Assembly (NCBI GenBank): GCA_965216845.1 | Contig: OZ244200.1 | Span: forward strand, 1,054,001-1,118,000 | From: Panacagrimonas sp965216845 | GTDB taxonomy: Bacteria; Pseudomonadota; Gammaproteobacteria; Nevskiales; Nevskiaceae | Direction: 5' to 3' | DNA: 64,000 nt | Shown: in pieces, positions 43,843 to 55,041 of the stretch | Layout: every line of letters begins with the position of its first letter | Numbering within the stretch: the stretch's first letter is position 1 | Notes under the pieces: generated by a model | The model's database searches: none | Told to the model about the DNA's origin: nothing | What the model saw: only the letters and a program-made list of their open reading frames with translations | Program-made: the position numbers and the translations under genes

Positions 43843-44160
43843 TTAGACTTGCGCGCGCAGCGCTGGTCTTACTTTGATGTCGAGCTTGTTGACACAAAGC
43901 CCCAAGCGTTGGCGAAAAATAGCCAATAGTTCATTCTTGCGGTAGCGCAGCGGCACCACCGCCGAAGCGTTGTCGGCAAACAACACGATGGTGTCATCTC
44001 GGATGTTGACGACGCGAACCGACGCCGCCCAGGGCGTATCACTCCACTGCTGCATCTGCCGATTCAGATCGGCGATCTTCTCCGCCCGGCCGATGATTGT
44101 TGCAAGTCCGTCGCCGTGGCGGCTGAGTTGATTGAGCAGCGGGGCAGGTTCGGATGGCAC
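43843..44160 (-). CDS. dciA: DciA-like protein (DUF721), replicative helicase loader/operator
   Basis: 105 residues of DUF721. The location between lpxC and secA, divergent from a peptidase gene, is the same as for DciA in pseudomonads, where it acts in loading the DnaB helicase. Conserved features are LNQLSRHGDGLATII at the start and the basic RYRKNELLAIFRQRLG helix. No ATPase motif, as expected for the family. Its start lies 27 bp from the M23 peptidase start, so the two promoters must overlap. Confidence 0.8.
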   Translation of the reverse strand: MPSEPAPLLNQLSRHGDGLATIIGRAEKIADLNRQMQQWSDTPWAASVRVVNIRDDTIVLFADNASAVVPLRYRKNELLAIFRQRLGLCVNKLDIKVRPALRAQV

Positions 44161-44187
44161 AATTCTTGATGGTGGAAAACGATTGAT

Positions 44188-45114
44188 ATGGACATCATCC
44201 TAGTCAGTCGCCGCCATCAACGCACCTGGCGCATGCCATCGGGCCTGTGGCGCTGGCTGTTGATCGCACTGCCGACGGTGTTGTTCGGTGCCTTGTTGGT
44301 GGGCGCATTCAGCGCCGGATGGTGGGCGCGCGGCGGCAGCGTGGTGGTTCCGCCCTCGGTGCTGGAAACCTGGGCGCAGGAAAACCAGCTTCAACGCCAG
44401 GCGCTGTTGCAGGCGCGGCGCGAAGCCAATGAGAATACCCAGGCGCTGGCGCGGCGCATTTCCCTGTTACAGGCCCATGTGGTCCGTCTGGATGCCGCCG
44501 GTAGCCGCATGACGGAAATGGCCGGGCTGGATGCGGCCGAGTTCAATTTCGATCAGCCACCGCCGCTGGGTGGGCCGGACGACACGGGCGACAATGGTCA
44601 GGGGCTGGATCCGGTGATCCAGGCACTGGACCAGCTCAATGATCAGCTCGCCGCACGCGAACGACAGATGCGCGTGCTGGAAGACCTGTTGCTGGCCAAC
44701 CGCCTGCAGCGCGAGATCAAACCTTCGGGCTGGCCGGTCGCCAACGGCTACATGTCCTCGGCTTTCGGCATGCGACGTGATCCGTTCACCGGTCGCCGCA
44801 CCATGCACCACGGCGTGGACTTTGCCGGTCGCGCGGGTTCTGGAATTTACGCCGTCGCCGGCGGCGTGGTGACGCACGCCGGTACGCGTGGCGGTTACGG
44901 TCGCCTGGTGGAAATCAACCACGGTAACGGCTACATCACGCGCTATGGTCACAACCGCAAGGTCTTGGTCGAGGCGGGTGAACGGGTGGTCAAGGGCCAA
45001 CGCATCAGCCTCATGGGCAGCAGCGGACGATCCACCGGGCCGCATGTGCACTTTGAGGTCTTGCTCAACGGCAAGAAGGTCAACCCCGCGCAGTACATCC
45101 GCGCCTCGCAATAA
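44188..45114 (+). CDS. Membrane-anchored M23 family metallopeptidase
   Basis: 308 residues. One N-terminal membrane anchor (LWRWLLIALPTVLFGALLVGAF), a coiled coil (about 65-175) and a C-terminal LytM domain with zinc ligands in MHHGVDFAG and PHVHFEV. The latter, together with YGHNRKVLVEAGERV, supports an active endopeptidase rather than a degenerate activator. Likely cuts peptidoglycan cross-links in the periplasm. It sits where E. coli has secM, directly upstream of secA. Confidence 0.9.
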   Translation: MDIILVSRRHQRTWRMPSGLWRWLLIALPTVLFGALLVGAFSAGWWARGGSVVVPPSVLETWAQENQLQRQALLQARREANENTQALARRISLLQAHVVRLDAAGSRMTEMAGLDAAEFNFDQPPPLGGPDDTGDNGQGLDPVIQALDQLNDQLAARERQMRVLEDLLLANRLQREIKPSGWPVANGYMSSAFGMRRDPFTGRRTMHHGVDFAGRAGSGIYAVAGGVVTHAGTRGGYGRLVEINHGNGYITRYGHNRKVLVEAGERVVKGQRISLMGSSGRSTGPHVHFEVLLNGKKVNPAQYIRASQ

Positions 45115-45260
45115 GCCACCAGCGACCGCATATCCGCCAAACGAGCCTCGATTGGCGCTTGAATCAGGCCGGAAAGCGCCCATCAAGGGCATAATGCGCG
45201 CCTTCGCTGTTGCTCGCCGCGCGGTCGGCGTTGCGCCCCTTTCCCGATCAAAATAATCTC

Positions 45261-48044
<2,784 letters not shown>

Positions 48045-48072
48045 ATCAGTCGGCTTGTCGAGCTTGACGCCG

Positions 48073-48114
48073 TGCATTAAGGCCCCTTTCCCAGTGGGAA
48101 AGGAATGCATTTCT
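48073..48114 (+). terminator. Terminator after secA
   Basis: CCTTTCCCA pairs with TGGGAAAGG, and outer TGCATT pairs with AATGCA, followed by TTTCT. The run of T is short. The right edge touches the stop of the convergent gene. Confidence 0.6.
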
Positions 48115-49553
48115 CAGTCTTTATTTGCGGCGATCCGCGAGTCGCACGTTGGTCCCGAGTAGGGCAGCGCCTCGGGAAAGACCTTGACCTGGGTGGTGTA
48201 GGTCTGGCGGCTGCCTTTTCGAAACCAGCCGCCGAAGGTGGCTTCGGCCAGGTAGGCGGTCCAGCCTTTTTCCGGCGTTTCGAGCTTTACGCGATAAACG
48301 CCGTCTTTATCCGCCTTGATGGTTTCGGAGGTCCATTCAGGGCCTAGCGTTTCCAGCCGGAAATCCCGCGCTTTGGGATTATGTGCGCGCCAAAGCTTCA
48401 GTTTTGCTGGCTTGACCGAGGTTTCAATCACGTAAGCACCATCTTCATCCGGCCGCCAGTGAATATCCGGCGGCTCGCGCCCGGCGACAATATCGTCAAC
48501 CCAGTTTCCGGCTTGCTGGAATAAGCGGAAACGATCGGCAAACGCCCCTTGGCCGTGGTCGGTATTCAAGGTGTAGCGCAGCCGCTTGTTACCGGGTAGA
48601 TCGTCGTAATAAAAGCGCGAAGAATCGCTGATAAAAAACTCATCGCCGGCGGAGTTCAATACGAATTTCGGCAGGCTGAGCTGCGTCCGGTATCGATAGG
48701 GGTCAATAATATCCAGCAATGCATCACCGCGTTCTGATTTCAGGCTGCAGGCGATGTCGTAGGCCGCGTAGTCCGTTAGCGCAGGCGCGTATTCCCCATA
48801 GCTGGAAAGGTGATGTTGCAGATGCGCCTCGATATTCAAAACATCAATCACCACCGGAATGATGCCGCGCACCCGATCATCCACCGCGCCGGTCAGCCAC
48901 GCGGTCCAGCCACGCTTGGACGCGCCGATCAGCACAAAGTCCTCGATATCCGGTATTTCATCGCGCTGGCGTGAAAATTCCTGAATCGCGGTCATGGCCT
49001 GCGCGGTGGATTTCACCATGGCCTTGTGTGCCGGCCAGTCGGCAGCGTCGCCTTTGAGAAACCGCATGGCGGAGTAGGCGAGCAACTCGTCTTCCTTGCG
49101 CGGCTCGGTTTCGTCCGCGAAGGTCAGCTTCTGATTCGGCACCTGCTTGAGTTCGAATACGGGCCGACAGAAGTTACGTGCGATGGCGCCGGCGAAATCC
49201 GCCGGGTTCTTGCTCAGTTTGTCGCGATTGCTGCCGCCGCTGATAATCAGTACCGCGGTTGTCGAGCGGTCGGCGCTGGGGCCGCAGAAGATGGAACGCG
49301 GCTGCGCGCCCCTGAGTTCGTGCCACCAAAGGCTGCGATCCACCCGGCTGTCGTCCAGCCAAGTCTGTGATTGCAGACGCAGAAAATAATAACGTGCCAG
49401 CAGACCGGATTCTTCGTGGTGCAGAGACCACGCATAAGCCGGGTCCGGCCGTTGCACATAGGCGCGCAGGCTCTCATCGGTGGCAGCGGAAACCGGCAGC
49501 TGACAAAGCCACGCAACCACGGTGAGTACGGCGGCATTCCAGAACGTGCGCAT
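48114..49553 (-). CDS. PhoPQ-activated pathogenicity-related (PqaA) family protein
   Basis: 479 residues with a signal peptide (AAVLTVVAWLCQLPVSAAT). The family is an alpha/beta-hydrolase-like secreted protein first noted in Salmonella as PqaA. Visible family elements are AVLIISGGSNRD, LIGASKRGWTAWLTGAVDDRVRGIIPVVIDVLN (nucleophile region GASKRG), LNSAGDEFFISDSS and the C-terminal beta domain. The biochemical reaction is unknown. ATG 49553 starts the signal peptide; upstream in-frame TTG and GTG codons are alternatives. Convergent with secA. Confidence 0.85.
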   Translation of the reverse strand: MRTFWNAAVLTVVAWLCQLPVSAATDESLRAYVQRPDPAYAWSLHHEESGLLARYYFLRLQSQTWLDDSRVDRSLWWHELRGAQPRSIFCGPSADRSTTAVLIISGGSNRDKLSKNPADFAGAIARNFCRPVFELKQVPNQKLTFADETEPRKEDELLAYSAMRFLKGDAADWPAHKAMVKSTAQAMTAIQEFSRQRDEIPDIEDFVLIGASKRGWTAWLTGAVDDRVRGIIPVVIDVLNIEAHLQHHLSSYGEYAPALTDYAAYDIACSLKSERGDALLDIIDPYRYRTQLSLPKFVLNSAGDEFFISDSSRFYYDDLPGNKRLRYTLNTDHGQGAFADRFRLFQQAGNWVDDIVAGREPPDIHWRPDEDGAYVIETSVKPAKLKLWRAHNPKARDFRLETLGPEWTSETIKADKDGVYRVKLETPEKGWTAYLAEATFGGWFRKGSRQTYTTQVKVFPEALPYSGPTCDSRIAANKD

Positions 49554-49655
49554 GTCCACGTGCGCCTCTTCAGACAAGCCTGATTCAAAGCATAAATCAG
49601 GCTGATGTCAGGGCAACGACAAATCGACCGGCGGTGCTGATTCACGGCCGAAAAC

Positions 49656-49686
49656 AAAAAAGCCGACGAACTCGCGGTTCGCCGGC
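49656..49686 (-). terminator. Terminator of the thiolase gene
   Basis: On the minus strand AGCCGGCGAAC pairs with GTTCGTCGGCT (one mismatch) around CGCGA, followed by six T; 23 bp past the thiolase stop. Confidence 0.9.
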
Positions 49687-49708
49687 TCGTTTCAATCCCG
49701 GCAGGGGC

Positions 49709-50893
49709 TCATAGCATTTCGATGCCCACCGCCACGGCCTCGCCGCCGCCGATGCACAAGGAAGCGATGCCGGTTTTTCCGCCGGTTTTTCGCAGCGCGC
49801 CGATCAGGGTCGCCAGAATGCGCGCGCCGCTGGCGCCAATGGGGTGACCCAGGGCGCAAGCGCCACCGTGAATATTGACCTTGTCGTGGCTCAGGCCGTG
49901 TTCCTTCATTGCCGCCATGGTCACCACCGCGAACGCTTCATTGATTTCCCACAAATCAACGTCGGCCGCGCGCCAGCTCAGTTTCTCGAGCAGGCTGGCA
50001 ATGGCATAAACCGGGGCGATGGTGAATTCGGCCGGCAGACGTGCGTGCGTGCTATGACCCAGAATGCGCGCGATTGGCTGGATACCGCGCCGTTGTGCCT
50101 CAGCCGCGCTCATGACCACGACCGCCGCCGCGCCATCGGAAATCGAGCTGGCGTTGGCGGCGGTGATGGTTCCGTCCTTTTTGAACGCCGGTCGCAAACC
50201 CGGAATCTTGTCCGGGCGGCCCTTGGCGGGTTGTTCGTCATGACTGACGGTGACGGTCTCGCGCTTGCCGGCGATACTGACCGGCGCAATTTCGAATTCG
50301 AAACTCCCATCTTCGTTGGCGAGTTTGGCGCGCCGCAGGGACTCAATCGAATAGGCGTCCTGTTCCTGGCGAGAAAAGGCGTAGCGGTCAACGCAGCGCT
50401 CGGCGAACACGCCCATCGCCGTGCCGCGCTCATAAGCGTCTTCCAGGCCATCTTGCGCCATATGGTCATACATCATTGCATGGCCATAGCGATAGCCGCC
50501 GCGAGCCTTGGGCAGCAGATACGGCGCGTTGGTCATGGACTCCATGCCGCCGGCGACCATCACCTGATTGCTGCCGGCGCGAATCAGATCGTGCGCGAAC
50601 ATCACCGCTTTCAGGCCTGAACCGCACATCTTGTTGATGGTTGTCGCGCCCGCCGAGTCGGGCAGACCGGCGCCACGCGTGGCCTGCCTTGCCGGTGCCT
50701 GTCCTTGTCCGGCCGGCAGGCAGTTCCCCATGATGACTTCCTGTACATCATCGGGTTTCAATTGCGCACGTTCCACCGCCGCCTTGATCGCGGCGGCGCC
50801 CAGCTCGCCTGCGCTCAGCGGTGAGAATACCCCCTGCATTGCACCCATCGGCGTGCGGGCTACGGCGGCAATCACAATGTCCTGATCGTTCAT
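49709..50893 (-). CDS. Acetyl-CoA C-acetyltransferase (thiolase)
   Basis: 394 residues, biosynthetic-type thiolase length. Catalytic Cys in NKMCGSGLKAV (near residue 89), His in GGACALGHPIGASGAR, second Cys in SLCIGGGEAVA. Condenses two acetyl-CoA to acetoacetyl-CoA or the reverse, feeding polyhydroxybutyrate, ketone-body or amino-acid pathways. No phaB or phaC is in the window, so the pathway cannot be named. It carries its own terminator. Confidence 0.93.
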   Translation of the reverse strand: MNDQDIVIAAVARTPMGAMQGVFSPLSAGELGAAAIKAAVERAQLKPDDVQEVIMGNCLPAGQGQAPARQATRGAGLPDSAGATTINKMCGSGLKAVMFAHDLIRAGSNQVMVAGGMESMTNAPYLLPKARGGYRYGHAMMYDHMAQDGLEDAYERGTAMGVFAERCVDRYAFSRQEQDAYSIESLRRAKLANEDGSFEFEIAPVSIAGKRETVTVSHDEQPAKGRPDKIPGLRPAFKKDGTITAANASSISDGAAAVVVMSAAEAQRRGIQPIARILGHSTHARLPAEFTIAPVYAIASLLEKLSWRAADVDLWEINEAFAVVTMAAMKEHGLSHDKVNIHGGACALGHPIGASGARILATLIGALRKTGGKTGIASLCIGGGEAVAVGIEML

Positions 50894-51162
50894 CTCTGGC
50901 TCTATTCAAATCGTGGGGCCGATATTATCCCCTTAATGTTGGTATGGCATGAGCGCCGGGCGCCATTGGCTGGGTAGGCTGTCGCGGTAGATCAGTGCCT
51001 CTTCCATCGAGGGTTTGACGGACCGCATGCAAGCGACCAGAAGGAAGGCGCGAACCCACTGCCGTGAGCCGGTATTGCGCGCCGCCTGGGACGCTTGAGG
51101 CCTGCAGCGTCTCCGGCGGGCAGATGGTGGTTGTGCAATGGGCGCGATAAGCTTTGGCAATC

Positions 51163-52215
51163 ATGAGTTCTTGCATTATCCATCCCGCATTCGATGGCCA
51201 CGAGCAGCTTGCCTTTCACCGTGACGATGACAGCGGTTTGCGGGCTGTGGTGGCGGTTCACAACACAAGGCTTGGGCCTTCGCTCGGCGGATGCCGGGTG
51301 TATCCCTATGACAGCTTGTCAAGCGCCTTGGGCGATGTGTTGCGTCTGGCCAAGGGGATGACCTACAAGGCGGCGATGGCGGGGTTGGCGCAGGGCGGCG
51401 GCAAAAGCGTGATCATCGCTGACCCGCACACGCAAAAGACGCCGCAAATGATGCGGGCGATGGGGCGCTTCGTGGACACCCTGGGCGGGCGTTACATCAT
51501 TGCCGAGGACTCCGGCACGAATGCGCAGGACATGCAACAGGTGGCGACGCAAACCGCGCATATCCGGGGCGTTTCATCCGCGTCATCGCAAGCCGACCCC
51601 GATTATCGGGACACTTCGGCCGCCACCGCCTGGGGGGTGTTTCTGGGGATGCGTGAGGCGGTGCGGCAGCGTCTGGGTCGTGACGACCTTGACGGCTCGC
51701 GTGTTGCCATCCAGGGCCTTGGCAAGGTGGGGGCGGTGCTCGCCGCGCACTTGCACGAAGCCGGGGCTCGGCTGTGGGTTTGCGATGCATTCGCGCCGGC
51801 CCTGGAATATTGCGCCGAGCGATTCGGCGCCGTTGCGGTCGACCCGGAGGAGATTTTCAGCCAGGACGTTGATGTTTTTTCGCCCTGTGCCCTGGGCGGG
51901 GTGCTGAACCCGCAACGCATCTCGGCGTTGAAGGCTTCGGTGGTTGCCGGCGCGGCCAACAACCAGTTGGCGACACCCGATTGCGCTGAATTGCTGCAGC
52001 AAAAAAACATCGCGTATGCACCGGATTACGTGATCAACGCCGGCGGCATCATCAATATTTCCTACGAGGGTCCGGCCTACCGTTGGGCGACGGTGGACCA
52101 GCACCTGCGGCGCATTCCCGAGTCGCTGACGCAGATATTCCAGCGGTCGGCATCACAGGGTCACACCACGGCTGCGGTGGCTGATCGAATGGCGCAAGCC
52201 ATTTTCCGCGCCTGA
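51163..52215 (+). CDS. Leucine/valine/phenylalanine dehydrogenase family protein
   Basis: 350 residues. Oxidative deamination of branched-chain or aromatic amino acids with NAD. The catalytic Lys regions GMTYKAAMAGLAQGGGKSVI and the nucleotide-binding QGLGKVGAVLAAHL are characteristic of leucine dehydrogenase rather than glutamate dehydrogenase. Substrate among Leu, Val and Phe is not resolvable. ATG 51163 was chosen from the family N-terminus (HEQLAFHRD follows). No operon partner. Confidence 0.9.
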   Translation: MSSCIIHPAFDGHEQLAFHRDDDSGLRAVVAVHNTRLGPSLGGCRVYPYDSLSSALGDVLRLAKGMTYKAAMAGLAQGGGKSVIIADPHTQKTPQMMRAMGRFVDTLGGRYIIAEDSGTNAQDMQQVATQTAHIRGVSSASSQADPDYRDTSAATAWGVFLGMREAVRQRLGRDDLDGSRVAIQGLGKVGAVLAAHLHEAGARLWVCDAFAPALEYCAERFGAVAVDPEEIFSQDVDVFSPCALGGVLNPQRISALKASVVAGAANNQLATPDCAELLQQKNIAYAPDYVINAGGIINISYEGPAYRWATVDQHLRRIPESLTQIFQRSASQGHTTAAVADRMAQAIFRA

Positions 52216-52361
52216 ATCGCCGCCCCCCGCACCGCCCGCCGGCCGCTTGAGACTGGTGCGCATGCCATTCGAACCGGGCCCTGCGCGCCCGGATCACGTC
52301 GCCGCAGCACAATCGGGCAAACTATTGGCAGTTCTGGTTTTCACGGGGTGTCGAACCGCTC

Positions 52362-52883
52362 ATGTCACGTTGTCTGATTCACCTGTCAGCCCTGATGCTG
52401 TTGCTTGGCCTTTCGGGCTGCTCCGGGGTGCCGGCCGTTTCGGTGCCCGGTCCCACGCACTGGTTTGCGGACAAATCCATGCTGGAAGTGGCCGAGGTGG
52501 CACGCGGGGGGCAGTGTCGGGATGTGGTCAGTCAGGCCGCGATCATGATTTTGCCCAACCTGGCCACGACGCAGCGCTGGGCGGCCGAGCGCGGCATCAC
52601 CATCAAGCGGGGCAAGAATCAGGATTTGCTGGATGCGCCTTACGCCGTGATTTTGCTGGGACACAAGCAAACCGGGGGTTACGGTGTGGCTGTCAGCCGG
52701 CAGGCGCAGTTGAAGAACGACGTGGTACAGCTCAACGCCACCTTCTTTGATCCTGCACCCGGCCGTTGGTCCGGATCGGATCCGACCAACCCCTGTGCCA
52801 TCGTCAGTTTGCCGCCGCGGCAATACGCCGGCGCCGAGCTATACGACCAGTCGGGAACGCTCAGGGCCGCCAGCGCGCGGTAG
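52362..52883 (+). CDS. Lipoprotein with PrcB-like C-terminal domain
   Basis: 173 residues. Lipoprotein signal with lipobox LSGC (Cys20). The C-terminal part (VILLGHKQTGGYGVAV, then NDVVQLNATFFDPAPG and TNPCAIVSLPP) resembles the PrcB C-terminal domain found with some proteases. The fit is by pattern only and the role is unknown. It is a single gene between the amino-acid dehydrogenase and an acyltransferase. Confidence 0.7.
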   Translation: MSRCLIHLSALMLLLGLSGCSGVPAVSVPGPTHWFADKSMLEVAEVARGGQCRDVVSQAAIMILPNLATTQRWAAERGITIKRGKNQDLLDAPYAVILLGHKQTGGYGVAVSRQAQLKNDVVQLNATFFDPAPGRWSGSDPTNPCAIVSLPPRQYAGAELYDQSGTLRAASAR

Positions 52884-52940
52884 GCGGCCCTCGGGCCTGG
52901 CGTAAGATGCGCCCACAACGATAAGTTCAATCTCGCGATC

Positions 52941-53846
52941 ATGTTGCAATTCCTGCCCGCGCCCGTTCTGGGCACGATCATGCTGTTGATGCTGCTTCTC
53001 AATACCCTGTTTTGGGTGGTGCCGGTTTACACTTTGATTCTGCTGAAGCTGTTGACGCCATCGGCGTCGGCGCCGCGCCAATTTCTTTCCAGGGCGGTGG
53101 CCTGGAACGCTCAGCGCTGGGCGGTGATCAATGCCTGGGCGGCCAATACCCTGCTGGGCGTGGAGTGGGACATCCGCATCGACGCCGACTTGCGCAAGGA
53201 TGGTCAGTATCTGGTGTGCTGCAACCATCAAACCTGGACCGACATTGTGGTGCTGATGCGCACTTTTGGCAGCCAGGCGCCTTTTTTCAAGTTTTTTCTG
53301 AAGCAGGAGCTGATCTGGGTGCCGTTGCTGGGGCTGGCCTGGTGGGGGCTGGATTATCCGTTCATGAAACGCTACACGCGCGATCAGATCGCCAAGCGGC
53401 CGGAGTTGGCCGGCAAGGATCTGGAAACCACGAAACGCGCTTGCGACCGCTTCAAGAATCAGCCGGTGATGATTCTCAATTTTCTGGAAGGCACGCGATT
53501 CACCGCCGAAAAGCACGCCCGTCAAAGCTCACCCTATGCGCATTTGCTGAAACCCAAATCAGGTGGTTTCGCATTCGCCATGGCGGCGATGGGCGAGCGC
53601 TTGAACTGCCTGCTGGACATCACCATCGTTTATCCGCAAGGCGCCAAGGGGCAGTGGGATTTTCTGGCCGGACGTGTCCGCAAGGTGATCGTGGACGTCA
53701 AGCAAGTCACCATTCCGGCCGAGCTGTTCGAGGGGCAGTATGACCGCGACCCTGCGTTTCGTGCCCAATTCCACCGCTGGGTTGGCCGACTGTGGTCGGA
53801 GAAAGATCAGAAGATCAAGGCGTTGCTGGCGCAGGCCAACGCCTAG
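52941..53846 (+). CDS. Lysophospholipid acyltransferase family protein (YihG-like)
   Basis: 301 residues with an N-terminal membrane helix. The acyltransferase motifs are NHQTWTD (HX4D catalytic pair), FLEGTRFT (motif 3) and ITIVYPQGAKG. It resembles E. coli YihG/YihG-like acyltransferases, which acylate lysophospholipids such as 1-acylglycerol-3-phosphate. Convergent with acpH on the other strand. Confidence 0.88.
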   Translation: MLQFLPAPVLGTIMLLMLLLNTLFWVVPVYTLILLKLLTPSASAPRQFLSRAVAWNAQRWAVINAWAANTLLGVEWDIRIDADLRKDGQYLVCCNHQTWTDIVVLMRTFGSQAPFFKFFLKQELIWVPLLGLAWWGLDYPFMKRYTRDQIAKRPELAGKDLETTKRACDRFKNQPVMILNFLEGTRFTAEKHARQSSPYAHLLKPKSGGFAFAMAAMGERLNCLLDITIVYPQGAKGQWDFLAGRVRKVIVDVKQVTIPAELFEGQYDRDPAFRAQFHRWVGRLWSEKDQKIKALLAQANA

Positions 53847-53900
53847 CCCGCATGAATTATTCATAGCCGGGCCAGCGCTGCAAAACCAGCCGTGCTGCGG

Positions 53901-54491
53901 TCACTGCGTCAGCTCGGCCACCGCTTTGAGCATCAGGTGCAACAAATCGTCCATCAGTTCAGGTAAGTCGGCTCGGATGGCCTGGGCCATTTGTGGCCAC
54001 GGTTTTGCGGCCTCGATCAAACGCTGTGGGTGACGGCTGCGCTGGGCGATGCGCTGAACGGCCCGATCAACGCCGCTGCTTTGGCCGAAGGATTGCAACA
54101 ATGCATCGAACGCCGCCGCCTCGACGCCCGCTCTTGCTGCGGTTTCGAACGCTGCTTTGGCGTTGCCGATGGCCAGGCCACAACGCGCGGTAAACGCCGG
54201 CAGGCTTTCCTGGCTGAAGTGCGCCCAATCGGCGATCAGGGCGTAGTCTGCCGCCAGGTCCAGCACGATGCCGGCATAACGCCGATCACCATCGGCAAAG
54301 TGCGACCGCAGCGCTTGGGTGACGCGGTGCCGATCAGTCGCCGCATCCACTTGTCGGTGCAGGCGGATGCCCAGCGCGACCTCGGGCGAATAGGCGCGCA
54401 AGTCCCGCCCGCGCACCCAATCACCCAGGATCGCGCCGGCGAGCGAGGTGGCGCTGCGATCAGCCAGCCACAGATGTGCGAGGTAGTTCGT
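53901..54491 (-). CDS. acpH: Acyl carrier protein phosphodiesterase with ACG start codon
   Basis: AcpH removes the 4'-phosphopantetheine arm from acyl carrier protein. The conserved start region of the family (NYLAHLxLA) is encoded upstream of the first ATG/GTG/TTG in the frame; reading NYLAHLWLADRSATSLAG gives a 196-residue protein, matching E. coli AcpH (193). The codon where Met is expected is ACG (54491-54489), with AAAAGGA 7 bases upstream (54505-54499). Other features are GDWVRGRDLRAY, LGIRLHRQVD, RRYAGIVLDLAADYALI. The first 32 bases overlap the upstream gene. Without ACG initiation, the first usable start is GTG at 54416, which would delete the conserved N-terminus. Confidence 0.82.
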   Translation of the reverse strand, partial: TNYLAHLWLADRSATSLAGAILGDWVRGRDLRAYSPEVALGIRLHRQVDAATDRHRVTQALRSHFADGDRRYAGIVLDLAADYALIADWAHFSQESLPAFTARCGLAIGNAKAAFETAARAGVEAAAFDALLQSFGQSSGVDRAVQRIAQRSRHPQRLIEAAKPWPQMAQAIRADLPELMDDLLHLMLKAVAELTQ

Positions 54492-54963
54492 GTCCGTTTC
54501 CTTTTGGTGAAACCCACAGGGTAATGACCGCGCGAAACACCATTTGCCCGGCGGTGTCGAACACCTGCACCTGCAATGGCCAATCCAAGGCGTGCTCAGC
54601 CAACGCTGGCAGCGGCCCGGATTGGCAGCGGGCTCGCAGGTCGGTTTCCGCCTTTTTCAGGTATTCGACTGCCATGCCCCTGGGAATCCAGCGGTGGCTG
54701 CTGGGTGCGGTGACTTGGGCCGTCAACCCAGCCGCCACCTCCGCCAGATTGCACATGGCGATGGCGTGCACCGTGCCGAGATGATTGGTGACCCGGCGTC
54801 GCTTTTTCATCCGCACCTGGCAATGCCCAGGCGCCAGCGTGGTGATGTGTGGGCGGATACTGGAGAAATAGGGCACGCGCAGACATGCGGCCCGTGAGAA
54901 AACGCGAGCGCCCAACGGCAGCTGCGATAGCGCGTCCCATGCGCGCAGAACCGTGTTGGTCAT
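54460..54963 (-). CDS. DUF4442 hotdog-fold protein (thioesterase-like)
   Basis: 167 residues. LRVPYFSSIRPHI, RRVTNHLGTVHAIAMCNLAEVAAGL is the hotdog central-helix region and RGMAVEYLKKAETDLRARC is the next strand. The family is related to acyl-CoA/ACP thioesterases and fatty-acid synthesis hotdog proteins; the substrate is unknown. Its end overlaps the start of acpH, an ACP-related gene, consistent with fatty acid or ACP metabolism. Confidence 0.8.
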   Translation of the reverse strand: MTNTVLRAWDALSQLPLGARVFSRAACLRVPYFSSIRPHITTLAPGHCQVRMKKRRRVTNHLGTVHAIAMCNLAEVAAGLTAQVTAPSSHRWIPRGMAVEYLKKAETDLRARCQSGPLPALAEHALDWPLQVQVFDTAGQMVFRAVITLWVSPKGNGHELPRTSVAG

Positions 54964-55041
54964 GATCGCGTCCCCGAATCTGGCTTGGACGTCACACTAA
55001 CAATTGTTGGTCGTGCGCTTCTTGGGCCGCGCGGTCGACCC

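Noticed and set aside
45159..45195. TTGAAT and CATAAT before secA as a promoter.
   Set aside because: The spacing is 25 bp, too long for sigma70; no better pair was found.
50925..51160. Minus-strand frames between the thiolase and the amino-acid dehydrogenase, one ending in MEEALIYRDSLPSQWRPALM.
   Set aside because: The ending vaguely recalls the start of PilZ-type proteins, but it stops at once and has no family-length continuation. Treated as non-coding or remnant.
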